Positions 9,997 to 20,149 of a stretch of DNA of 64,000 bases are shown one piece after another. The notes beneath the pieces are model-generated. The model did not search any database and was not told the origin of the DNA. It was given only the letters and a program-made list of their open reading frames with translations. Origin of the DNA: Areca catechu (taxonomy: Eukaryota > Streptophyta > Magnoliopsida > Arecales > Arecaceae); NCBI GenBank assembly GCA_021397845.1, contig CM038049.1, positions 100,284,877 through 100,348,876 of the forward strand. The letters run 5' to 3'. Every line of letters begins with the position of its first letter. The first letter of the stretch is position 1. The translations under genes and the position numbers were made by a program.

Positions 9997-12798
9997 GAGC
10001 TGCAAAGGCAAGTGGGTGAATTTCTTAGGAAGGGGTTTATTAAGGAAAGCTTAAGTCCATGTGCAGTCCCTGCTCTGCTGACCCATAAAAAAGATGGTAC
10101 CTGGAGGATGTGTATAGATAGCCGTGCCATTAATAAGATCACTGTAAAGTATAGATTCCCAATCCCAAGATTAGACGACATGTTAGATATGATAGCTGGA
10201 ACGACAATTTTTTCCAAAATAGACCTAAAAAGTGGCTATCACCAGGTTAGGGTTAGGCCTGGAGATGAATGGAAGGCCGCTTTTAAGACTAAAGATGGAT
10301 TATATGAGTGGTTAGTCATGCCGTTCGGTCTGTCCAATGCACCCAGCACTTTTATGAGAATAATGAATCAGGTGTTAAAGGTTTTTATCGGAAGATTTGT
10401 AGTGGTCTATTTTGATGATATACTTATATATAGCAAAACAAAGGCAGACCACTTAACCCACCTGAAGCAAGTTTGTCAAGTCCTGAGAAAAGATAGTCTC
10501 TATGCCAATATCAAGAAGTGTGATTTCCTGACAAATAGAGTTATCTTTCTAGGATTCGTAGTCACATCTGAAGGGGTGTCCGCTGACCCTGCGAAAATTA
10601 AGTCAATAGTAGAGTGGCCTGTACCCAAGAATATCCATGATGTCCGTAGTTTCCATGGTTTAGCCACCTTCTATAGGAGATTCATTAGAGGGTTCAGTAC
10701 GATAGTGGCTCCAATCACTGATTGTATTAGGAAGGGAAATTTCGAGTGGACTAAAGCAGCAGGTAAGGCCTTCCTAACAATTAAGGAGAAAATGACACAA
10801 GCACCTGTCTTAAGGTTACCCGATTTTACCAAGGTGTTTGAGGTTGCTTGTGATGCTTCTGGGGTCGGAATTGGAGGTGTCTTGAGTCAAGAGAATCACC
10901 CAGTAGCATACTTCAGTGAAAAGTTAAATGAGGCGAGACTAAGGTATTCCACGTATGATAAGGAACTGTATGCTGTAGTTCAAGCTCTACGATATTGGAG
11001 CCATTATCTTCTACCCTACGAGTTTGTCCTGTTCTCTGATCACGAAGCTCTTAGGTTCCTTAGTTCTCAAAAGAAATTAAACCCTAGGCACGGAAAATGG
11101 GTAGAATTCATACAAGCTTACACGTTCGTTTTGAAACATCATGCCGGTACTGAAAATAGGGTTGCTGATGCGTTGAGCCACCGTTCTATGTTGTTAACCT
11201 CTGTGAGCACTGAAGTAGTAGGGTTCGATAGATTGAAAGATGAATATCCCACATGTCCTGATTTTGGTCACATCTATCAATCTCTCCAACAAAGACCATC
11301 TAGTGAGCCTAGTGATTATACACTGTTAGATGGATACCTTTTCAAAGGAAATCAGTTGTGTATTCCCAAGACCTCTGTTAGGGAATTTCTGATCTGGGAA
11401 GTCCATGCTGGAGGTTTAGCAGGACATTTTGGCAGGAACAAAACCATCCTAGCAATGGAAGAACAATTTTTTTGGCCTGGTCTTAAAAAGAACGTTGCCC
11501 AGATCGTAGCTCAGTGTCGGACCTGTGCTATTGCAAAACAGCAAAGACAGAACACCGGTCTGTACACGCCCTTACCTGTCCCTAATGGTCCATGGCAAGA
11601 TATCAGTATGGATTTTGTGGTAGGTCTACCTAAAACTTCTAGGAAACATGACTCTGTTTTTGTGGTTATCGATCGTTTCTCCAAAATGGCGCACTTCATC
11701 CCGTGTTCTCAAACTTTAGACGCTTCGAAAGTGGCCAAGCTTTTCTTAGATCAGGTGGTTAAGCTTCATGGTTTACCCAAGACCATTGTGTCAGATAGAG
11801 ATGTCAAGTTCACTAGCTACTTCTGGAAAACCCTCTGGCACATGTTAGGTACTAAGCTGAAATTTTCTACGGCCTATCATCCTCAAACCGATGGCCAAAC
11901 TGAAGTAGTAAACCGAAGCTTAGGAAATCTCTTAAGATGTTTAGTCGGCGACAACCTAGGAAACTGGGACTTACTACTTCCTCGCGCTGAATTTGCCTAC
12001 AACAGTTCGATTAATAGGTCTATTGGGAAAAGTCCATTCAAAGTGGTCCATGGATACAGACCTAGGAAACCTTTAGACCTAATTCCATTACCAGTACATA
12101 CACGAATATCTGAGTCTGCTGAGTCATATGAACAGCATGTTAAGGGTTTGCACAAGGAGATTAGTCAGAAGATTCAAACAAGCAATGAACTCTATAGGCA
12201 TATGGCTAATTCACATAAACGGTTAAAGGAATTTAATGAAGGAGACTCTGTAATGATTAGGCTTAAACCAGAAAGGTTTCCTCTGGGAACTATGAAGAAA
12301 CTCCATGCCCGGGGAGCCGGACCCTTCAAAATAATAAAGAAAATTGGACCTAATGCTTATGTAGTAGACTTACCACCTAGTTATGGCATTAGTTCTACAT
12401 TTAATGTTTCCGATCTGAAAGAATACAAGGAACCTGCATTGATACCGGATGAACCTTTTGATCCTAACACTTCTCTTGAGAGTGAAATGCCAATTGAGTG
12501 TCCACCACCAAATATTCCTGAGCGAAAGGAAAGAATTGAAAGGATCTTGAATGACCATATCATCACTACTAGAAATAAGGGCTACCAACGCTATCTGGTT
12601 CGATGGCAAGGACGTCCTGAATCTGAAGATTCCTGGATCACCAAAGAGGACCTACAACAAATCGACCCGGATATATTAGAAACTTATCACTCGACATGGT
12701 CGAGTTCCTCCCACCCGGGGAGAATTGGTGCGGGCACCAGAATCAGAAAGAGACTCCAACCAATTCAAGCCCATTCCGAATCTTTATGGTTGGACTAG
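9997..12798 (+). CDS. pol: Pol of A: reverse transcriptase, RNase H, integrase, chromodomain
   Basis: The frame is open for 928 codons from the ATG at 10012, and also open back to the stop at 9996. Reverse transcriptase shows KDGTWRMCIDSRAIN, FSKIDLKSGYHQ and the catalytic box YFDD (about residue 133). RNase H begins at VACDASGVGIGGVLSQ (about 278) with TYDKELYAVV. Integrase has the HHCC zinc-binding part (HAGGLAGHFGRNKT...CRTCAIAK, about 464-510) and catalytic Asp, Asp, Glu in MDFVVGL, VSDRDVKF and HPQTDGQTEVVNRS. A GPY/F-type tail (GAGPFKIIKKIGPNAYVV) and a chromodomain (YQRYLVRWQGRPESEDSWI, about 838-890) follow. The last 24 codons extend into the 3' LTR. All key catalytic residues are present. 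Confidence 0.95.
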   Translation, partial: ELQRQVGEFLRKGFIKESLSPCAVPALLTHKKDGTWRMCIDSRAINKITVKYRFPIPRLDDMLDMIAGTTIFSKIDLKSGYHQVRVRPGDEWKAAFKTKDGLYEWLVMPFGLSNAPSTFMRIMNQVLKVFIGRFVVVYFDDILIYSKTKADHLTHLKQVCQVLRKDSLYANIKKCDFLTNRVIFLGFVVTSEGVSADPAKIKSIVEWPVPKNIHDVRSFHGLATFYRRFIRGFSTIVAPITDCIRKGNFEWTKAAGKAFLTIKEKMTQAPVLRLPDFTKVFEVACDASGVGIGGVLSQENHPVAYFSEKLNEARLRYSTYDKELYAVVQALRYWSHYLLPYEFVLFSDHEALRFLSSQKKLNPRHGKWVEFIQAYTFVLKHHAGTENRVADALSHRSMLLTSVSTEVVGFDRLKDEYPTCPDFGHIYQSLQQRPSSEPSDYTLLDGYLFKGNQLCIPKTSVREFLIWEVHAGGLAGHFGRNKTILAMEEQFFWPGLKKNVAQIVAQCRTCAIAKQQRQNTGLYTPLPVPNGPWQDISMDFVVGLPKTSRKHDSVFVVIDRFSKMAHFIPCSQTLDASKVAKLFLDQVVKLHGLPKTIVSDRDVKFTSYFWKTLWHMLGTKLKFSTAYHPQTDGQTEVVNRSLGNLLRCLVGDNLGNWDLLLPRAEFAYNSSINRSIGKSPFKVVHGYRPRKPLDLIPLPVHTRISESAESYEQHVKGLHKEISQKIQTSNELYRHMANSHKRLKEFNEGDSVMIRLKPERFPLGTMKKLHARGAGPFKIIKKIGPNAYVVDLPPSYGISSTFNVSDLKEYKEPALIPDEPFDPNTSLESEMPIECPPPNIPERKERIERILNDHIITTRNKGYQRYLVRWQGRPESEDSWITKEDLQQIDPDILETYHSTWSSSSHPGRIGAGTRIRKRLQPIQAHSESLWLD
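12714..12725 (+). promoter_or_regulatory. Polypurine tract of A
   Basis: CCCGGGGAGAAT directly before the 3' LTR; purine-rich GGGGAGAA is the expected plus-strand primer. The equivalent position in N2 reads CCCCGGGAGAAT. Confidence 0.75.
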
Positions 12799-13982
12799 AG
12801 AGTCCGGTAACCTTTCTTTATTTTGAGTCCAAAAGAATCATGTAAGTCGAGTCCATGTTGGGTCTTGTAATCTTTCTTTTGAGTCCAAAATAATCATGTA
12901 AGTCGAGTCCATGTCGGGCCTAGTCTTAGTCCAATCCAAATGGGTCAACTAGCATCAAGCCTAAAGAAGACTCACAATGTATACCCCAAATCAAGACCAA
13001 AGCCAACTCAATTGGGGACCACATGCCACATCACTTGTGACACCTCAACTTGGGACCACATGCCACGTCAAGAGGGGACCACATGCCACCTCACATGCCA
13101 CCTCACCACAAGAGGGCGCCATCCCAAGTTCAAATTCAAGGAAGTTGGTCAAGGAGGATTTCAAGCAAGAAAATCAGCCCTCTTCCCTTATATTACTCCA
13201 CTTGTTTGGGGATTTGAAATTTCAAAATTTGTGAGGCTTTATTTAAAGCCTTGGACGCCCCTTGTAAAGAGGAAAATTGATGAGTGAATACAAATTTCCA
13301 GCAATTTTCTATGTGTTTCTATGTGCCTATGTGGATCTTTGTACCTAAGTGAACCTCTTCCTCTCCTCCATCATTTCTTCTCCCTAATCCTTCTCTTTTA
13401 CTCTTCATCTTCCAAGCAATCCTCTTCCTTCAAAGCGAATTAAGGACATCCTCACAAGAAGAAGATCAACACCAACACAAGCTTCCACCATGGCGCCAAG
13501 GATCATTTCCAACAAACTCTCCTTTTGAGTTCCATCAATCTTCTCACTTCTAATTAAGTTTCTAATCATCTTGGTTTCTTTATTGCAGGGTTCTCTAGGC
13601 TCCAGATCCAAGAGGAAGGATTACTTGCTACAAACCAGAAAGTTAGAAGGCCCATCTTATGTGGTATGATCTTTCATTTGAGAACCTTAAGAGCGAATCC
13701 CTTGTGCTTGAGATTTCAATGCTTGAACTCCTAGTCTTTTAAGATCGGGATCATTAAATAGGGCTAGCTTGACTTGTGTGCGAATTCTAATCTTGTCCTA
13801 TTTCTTTAAGATTTTGATAGTCCTCCTAGCTGGATTTAAGTATAAGCATTTAAGGTTTCTTATTTAGATCTCCTTGATCTTATATGTTGAATCACTCATA
13901 TGCAAGTAGGAATTGCTAGTTAAATTTTGGTTAATCTCCTTTAGAGTCACATGATTGCATCCTCATCATGCATACCACACCA
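12726..13982 (+). repeat. 3' LTR of A
   Basis: 1257 bp, the same length as the 5' LTR with scattered substitutions (for example T to C at 12924, A to T near 13865). Followed by the CCAGG duplication. Confidence 0.95.
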
Positions 13983-14985
13983 CCAGGGAGTGCAAACCTG
14001 ACAAAGCTCTGAAGCGCCTGATGCCGAGTTCACTCAACTAACAAATATGATCTGGAAGATCAAGTCCTCGACCCTGCGGATTCACTGGCTTTTTGTCTGG
14101 TGGTCCTAAAGGCAAGGAAGACCCGACTCCTTTGTTCGTGGTTCCTGAAGGACCTGTGAGCAACCTGAAGACAAGTTAGAAAACAATGAAGGAATGGGAA
14201 GGCAAAGAACAAGGGAAAGGGTGAAGAGAAGGTGGTGATCAAGGCAGGCTCTACTTGTTGGGCATCTAGGAGAATCTTCCAGGGACATCCAAGTTTGGGC
14301 AAAAGGGTTGGCTTCTTGCATAGGAAGAAGGTAACCCAGGTCCTCTCACCTCTCGATGTCCTAAAGGACAAAGGTACTCTCTCACAGAGTTCCAAGTCTA
14401 AGACAAGGGCTAAGAAGAAGAAAACTTCAACTATTTTTTTTCATTCATCAAAAATTATTTTTACAAGAGAGTTAGGGCCCTTTCTATAAGCACCAAAGTC
14501 CCATTTGAATTCAAATGAGAGGAGTTACAAAACATCATTCAATGGGGCACCCAAAAATCTAAATTTGAACTCTTGAAATTTGAAATTCTCTTGAAGCTTG
14601 GTCGACTTGACTTGGTGGAAAGGCTTGATTCGGGGAGGGAAAGGAAAATGTTGTCTTCATGACTTAAGGGGGTGCCCATTTGACTTTAGATTTCTTCCTT
14701 GGCTGACCATGATATTTGGAGAAATGCTTGATATATGGAGGGAAGTGATGGGGACATCACCAGCATGGATCCCAGAGCAAGCATGGATTTTGGAGTTGCA
14801 CGAATCTCGGAGGATATCCAGAATAAATTTGTTTGGGATTTATCTTTATCTTTTGTTTGAATTTTGAATTAGGATTTGGTTGGATTGAGATATGGATAGG
14901 CTTATCTTATCCTATCTTGTATTTGAATTTGAGTCATCCCTATCTTTTTATCCTGTATTCAAATTCAAATGAGGGTTGGACAGGA

Positions 14986-14996
14986 CTATAAATACC
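14986..14996 (+). promoter_or_regulatory. TATA box in the LTR of E
   Basis: CTATAAATACC about 240 bp into the LTR, a plausible plant TATA element for U3-driven transcription. Confidence 0.55.
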
Positions 14997-15086
14997 ACCC
15001 TTTGTCCTTTGTAAAAAACCAGTTTGGTTAATCAAGTGATTTTTTTGAAAAGAGTTTTTCTTTTCGTTCGCCCTATATGGGGAGGG

Positions 15087-15223
15087 TGAGAGGCCCGTCT
15101 GTCCTTCGCCTTCGGGCGTTGAGGGGTAAGAGACCCTAGTCCTTCGCCTTCGGGCATCGAGGGGTGAGAGATCCTAGTCCTTCACTTTCAAGCATCGAGG
15201 GATGAGAGACCCTAGTTATCCCG
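15087..15223 (+). repeat. 38-bp tandem repeat in the LTR of E
   Basis: Three and a half imperfect units (15087-15126, 15127-15164, 15165-15202, then partial) of the type TGAGAGACCCTAGTCCTTCG...CATCGAGGG. They lie downstream of the TATA box, so probably in the R/U5 part of the transcript. Confidence 0.8.
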
Positions 15224-15292
15224 TTTTCCCCGTCGAGTCCCCTCTAGGTCTTAGGGGTTTTTCTTAATGGCCCCAGGTAGAGATTTGGGTGG

Positions 15293-16920
15293 TGTTGCCC
15301 AGAGAGCAACCCAACAGGGGGGGTGAACTGGGTCTCTAAAAAAAATTTAAAGCTAAGCTTGATAAAATAAGTAGCAAACTTCACAAGACAAGATATGCAA
15401 TTCAATTCAACAAGGTATTGAAATTAAAGTGCAATGCTCTAATGTAAAAGTGCAGCGGAAATTAAAAGCAATAAGCAAAATGTAAAGAGCAAGGAGGGAG
15501 AGAACAAGCAATCACAAACACAACAATCTATAGTGGTTCGGTGATAACAATGCACCTACATCCACTCCCCAAGATCTCCTTGGGAATTCACTATAATCCA
15601 ATGATTACAGCCGATTAGTTTTTCGGGCTCACTAATCAAAACCCGACTTGTTTTCACAAGGCTCACAAGTCACAACCTCACTTGGTTTTACGGGCTAACC
15701 AAGAACCTAATTGGTTTTCACAAGGCTAACCAAAAACCTCCCTTGGTTTTCCGGGCTAACCAAGAACCTTAGTGGTTTTGCGGGCTAACCACCAACCTAA
15801 TTAATTTTCAAGGCTTACCAAAAACCTCACTTGGTTTTTCAATAGGCTAACCAATAACCTTTACAAGATATAAGATAGAGAAATAAACAACCAATGTAAG
15901 CTTTCAATAATAAAGCAAATAAGTCGATGTAGCTCGATGTAGTGTTGCTTTGCTTTTGTTAAAGCCTTTTGAATGCCCAATATTGAATGATCTTCAATAC
16001 ACTTGATAGCTTTGAATGCTTGGAAGGCTTCCCTTTGCTTGAGAGTGGTTGAGCTTTGAATGAATAGGAGTTAAGGCTCTTCTCTCTTCTTTTCTCTTTA
16101 AACTCTTTAAGGATATTCAATACTTATCTTCTTAATTTGATTTGGAGCCTTTATATACCTTCCAAAGCCCCCAAAACTGAAATCTAGCCGTTATACTTGA
16201 AAAACTAGCCGTTGAGGGCATTTGAGAGAGTTCTGTGCTTGAAAAAACTAGTCGTTACTGTTGTCAGAACTCCATGTGTTGACACTTCCTCTTTATGTGT
16301 CGACACATTAGGTCGATACATATTCTTCTTGAGTCGATACAAGTTCAAAATGTTCCATTCAGATTCTCTGAAAAAATCAGCTGAGTCGACACATTCTCAG
16401 TTGAGTCGACATATTGAGTCGACACATAAGGTCCGTGTGTCAACACATCAACTATTCCTTCAACTTCTGCAAGTTCTATGGCTTGAAATTCTTAGGCGAT
16501 GTGTTGATCCATGTATTGACACCTTGAGTTGACACATAAGGTCCATGTGTCGACACATCATCTATGCCATTTGAAATTTTGCTGTGTACTTGCCTGAGTC
16601 GACACACCTCTTCATGTGTCGTCACATCTGTCATGTGTCGATACCTTGAGTCGACATATCTTCAAAAAAGGTACAGAAATTGCTAAACTTGTACTGGAAC
16701 ATGTTTCCATTTGCCTTAGTCATCCATTCAACCAATTCTTTGAGTGTCCAAGTCTTGTTTTGTTTAGTCATTCCATTCAAACTTGGTTCTTCAACACAAT
16801 TGGGCTTCTTCAAATTTTGTGAGCATCCTTTCCATGAAAACACACTTAAAGCAAATCATTAGTGCTCAAATTATACTTAACTATTTTGCTTATCATCAAA
16901 ATCAATTAGTGGAGTCAACA
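15293..16920 (-). repeat. 3' LTR of C1
   Basis: 1628 bp. A minus-strand TATATAAA lies at 16150-16157. A dense cluster of TGTGTCGACACA-like motifs occupies about 16270-16660, upstream of the TATA box in transcription direction. Confidence 0.93.
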
Positions 16921-17676
16921 ATCTCTCCCTTTTTGATGATGACAAAACCCTTAAGTATAAATTTCTTTAAAAGTAAATCTTTAAGAGAATTGATCAAGAT
17001 GCATAATATTGAAAGCATTAAGTATCAATCATTACTTAAAGATACAATCATTCAAAATACAAGTGATAGAATTTGAGCTTGTTTCAAAGATAGAGAGTAT
17101 CAGAACTTAGTCAGAACTTTGATATTTATTTAAATGCATTAAAAACATGTATCATGATACACTTACAATGAAAATTTCAATAATTAACAAAGCTCCTCCT
17201 GAATTAATGATTCATAACACAATTTGTGAGAATCTTTTCAAAAACATTGAAAGAGGGGTTTTGAGAATCAAATTTACTTTGACAAAAGGTGAAGCTCCCC
17301 CTTTCATAAATTTAGGTTTTCAAAGTATAAAAGTTTTACTCCCCCTTTAGTTTGGAGAAGTAAACATGTAAACACATTTATACTTAAATAAAATCATGAA
17401 CTACTTCCCCTTTTTGTTATCATTAAAAAGGTAGGAAGTAAAGGAAATGAATAAACAAGACAAAGCATAGTCATTGAATGTATAAAAGCAATTCAAGACA
17501 TCATTTATGTTCATCAAAGATATAGAAATGAGAAAATACAAGATTTTTCATATATGTCAGGAACTTGTACATCAAGTACACAACAAGGATAAAAGTACAT
17601 GTAAGCATGAAAGTAAACTATCTAGAAATATAAAACTATCTAGAAATATAAAACTATCTAGAAATACATCAATGTC
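16921..17676 (-). promoter_or_regulatory. Polypurine tract array and 3' untranslated region of C1
   Basis: No ORF is supported. On the minus strand a purine run (AAAAAGGGAGAGAT) abuts the LTR, and further G-rich purine runs (AAAGGGGGAG type) appear near 17295, 17340 and 17405. Multiple tracts before the 3' LTR are a known Sirevirus habit. Confidence 0.75.
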
Positions 17677-19708
17677 CTAATCCTCATCCATCGAGTCATC
17701 AGAAGATGAATCAATCTCGATCGGTCCGGCATTAGTAAAAGATCGAGCTCGCAGCCATCGTGGTCGAAGATCTCGAAGTATGGTCCTGGTCGGCTGAGGA
17801 GGGGTACGGCATCCACGTCCACTGCGATGAATATAGGTCCAGCTTCTGGTTGAAGCAGTAGAGATAGAAGCTACATCCTCCGCAGGAACTGAACTGATCC
17901 GGCGAATCATCTCAGCAACAGCTAGAGCAGGAGTATGATCAAAAGTGGGGCCTGAATCGAGATGCTGAAAGCCAAGTGTATAAAACCCAAGCTCTTGAAT
18001 GACTGATGAAGTATGAAGGGAAGGACTATCAAAAGTAGGTGTAATAGCTGATGATACAGGCGTATCAAGAACAACAGTATCAGCTGTAGAAAGTATAGAT
18101 GTATCTACAATAGATGTATCAAGTGAGGGGGTCTCGATGATAGGTGTCTGAATGTCAGGAGAATCAATGAATGAAATATCCATGTCAGGTAGGTCAACAA
18201 CAGGACTAAGAATAGGAATAGGAACTGGAACTGGAGTATGATCATCCAATCTGGAAGGATAGGATGAATCAGGTATCAGGGCAGGTGAGAAGGATGGGTC
18301 AACAGGTCTCATAGCCACATCATCCATCACCTCCATAACTGGCTCTAACATAAGATCATCAATATCAAACCAGTTTGAGTCAGTCACTGTATCTCCATCA
18401 ATATCTCCAACAGTAGTACCTCCAACTCCTTCTCCAATAGTAGTCTCAGCACCAGTATCAATATCAGCAACTTCATCAGGTGGTGCTGGAGCAGGAACAT
18501 CAACAGAAGCAGGAACTGTGTCTGCAACAGGAGCAATTGTAGAAGATTTGGACAGTGCTGAGAGAATAGCCGAAATACCATCACTGAGACAATGTGGCTC
18601 TCTCTCGTATCAGTAATAAACACATCAAGACACTGCCTCATGATGAAAACATCGATCTCAATGCATCTGACTCTGTCCTCTAAAGTATCTGAAACACCAG
18701 GAGTCTCTGTCTGCGCTGGCTGTGGCTGGGCAGATGTAGAAGGATCTGACTGAGCTGGCTGTGCTGCCGTCTGAGGTTGTGTCTCGCTCGGTCCAGCCTC
18801 ACCTGATAGAATCCACTCCTCCTCTGTTGTGTCCTTATTAATGTCAGCTGCATCCTCAACCTATCCTGATGTCCTCCGTGTCCACTAGCCTCGGACTAAG
18901 TGATAACCCATGCGATGCAATGACCTGATGTCATATACATCGGTATGGATCAAAGTACGATAAGGCTCATCTTGGAAGCTGACTCCATACTCTCTGAATA
19001 GTACTGTCAAACCCATGCCATATGGCAAGTAGAGCCATTGACTAGACGCCGCTTTAGTAATTTGATGGATCATCAGAATAGGAAGACAAATCGACGTCCA
19101 CTGAATCAGGGAGACCATCACGAGCAGCTCTCATTCGGTAATGTAGTCAAATTGACCAGTCTTCGGCAGAAGAATCCAGGAAACTATATGATGTAGCAAT
19201 CTCATCTCCGCAGACAGTCTCGAAGCAGGAACAGTGGCTCCCTCTGGTAAGATATCAGACTCAAAAATACACCGAAGCCCACTAACTCTGTCAACAGACT
19301 ATCAATAACTGATCCAGTCATGGGTATCTCCCATACCCTGCTCAGAATCTTTGCTGAAATGGGAATATCCCATCCTCTGACCTGAGCAATCCAGCCATCT
19401 GATCCACGGGCAAGTGATCCGTAGAACTCTCTCATCAGCCCGGGATAGTATCTCTCACTGAGCGAACAGAAAGATGCCAAACCAGCATGTCGGATCCACT
19501 CTCCTATCCAAAAATGCTGCTGATCCAAGAAAGAGAAGTCCACTCGGCATCCTCCAACCACTGTATTTGAGCTCATCCGACTAGAAGGTGCAAACAACTA
19601 TCATGCTGGCAGATCCGGAGCCCTAGACTCGTGTCGTGCCTTCATTCTCCGCTCTTCTTCATGCTGTGACTGACGCGGTTGGTGAATGACTTGTTTACGA
19701 GGACCCAT
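17677..19708 (-). pseudogene. Extra ORF of C1 with Transposase_32 (putative plant transposon protein) domain
   Basis: This lies between RNase H and the 3' LTR, where copia elements usually have nothing. It starts at an ATG at 19708 with a basic N-terminus (MGPRKQVIHQPRQSQHEEERR). A stop follows soon after, then an open 131-codon stretch (19597-19202) with EWIRHAGLASFCSL, YYPGLMREFYGSL and VRGWDIPISAKILSRVWEIP. These are the layout of the plant Transposase_32/PF20167 family. The next block, SSQWLYLPYGMGLTVLFREYGVSF (19121-18885), fits the second half of the same family. The C-terminal 236-codon block (18387-17677) is Asp/Ser/Pro/Thr-rich and ends normally at MDED. Frameshifts separate the blocks. 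Function unknown; family assignment is from memory of the motif pattern. Confidence 0.7.
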
Positions 19709-19962
19709 TGTCAACAATCAAGGTTTGGGCAAGGTTTTTGATGGAAATAGGGAGTTTCTAGGGTTTAGGAGCTAAAACCTAGAAGGAAATCCAACAAAAA
19801 TGACCATCGAACCATCAAATCCGAGAAAATAGTGGGTAAAAGCAAAGAAATGAGAGGATGAACAGGATGGATACTTGGAATCGAGGTGTTGGCTCGGAGG
19901 AGAATGAATTTTGGGAGAAAAACAGTTCGAAAACCCTTAAAATCTTAGTTTCCCATCGGGCA

Positions 19963-19992
19963 TGTGTCGACTCATGATGTGTCGACACATCG
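19963..19992 (-). promoter_or_regulatory. LTR-type palindromic motif pair between pol and the extra ORF of C1
   Basis: TGTGTCGACTCATGA is followed by the perfect palindrome TGTGTCGACACA (19978-19989), the same motif clustered in the C1 LTRs. It sits about 255 bp upstream of the extra ORF start. Confidence 0.6.
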
Positions 19993-20149
19993 ACTTAAAA
20001 ACTGAAAAATTAGGAATTTCACAGAATGATCAAAATCAATTGAAATAACAGATTTTTGGAGTCAAGTCATCAATGATTAATCATGATTCATCAAAAAATA
20101 AGGTTGAATAGAACTAATTTGAGTCAAATTTGGAGTAAAGATTTAATCA

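Larger units (their letters stand above)
5417..13982 (+). mobile_element. A: nearly complete Ty3/gypsy chromovirus (Tekay-like)
   Basis: The element is 8566 bp, bounded by two 1257-bp LTRs and flanked by the perfect 5-bp target duplication CCAGG (5412-5416 and 13983-13987). Inside are a tRNA-Met primer-binding site, a 1.3-kb leader, gag with zinc knuckle, protease, RT, RNase H, integrase, a chromodomain and a polypurine tract. By eye the two LTRs differ at about 17 positions (about 1.4 percent) with no indel, so the insertion is relatively young. Coding is interrupted twice (single-base insertion near 8653; stop at 9994-9996). Clade is inferred from domain order and the C-terminal group II chromodomain. 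Confidence 0.95.
5179..14745 (-). repeat. J: gypsy 3' LTR (minus), split by element A
   Basis: The LTR starts TGATGCAGGACTACC at 5179, runs to 5416, and continues after A from 13988 to about 14745. About 170 bp at its start match 36810-36985, which is followed by a primer-binding site, so both are ends of a minus-strand element. The 13988-14745 part has the same U5-R-U3 layout as the N LTRs. The right edge, where E begins, is inferred. Confidence 0.65.
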
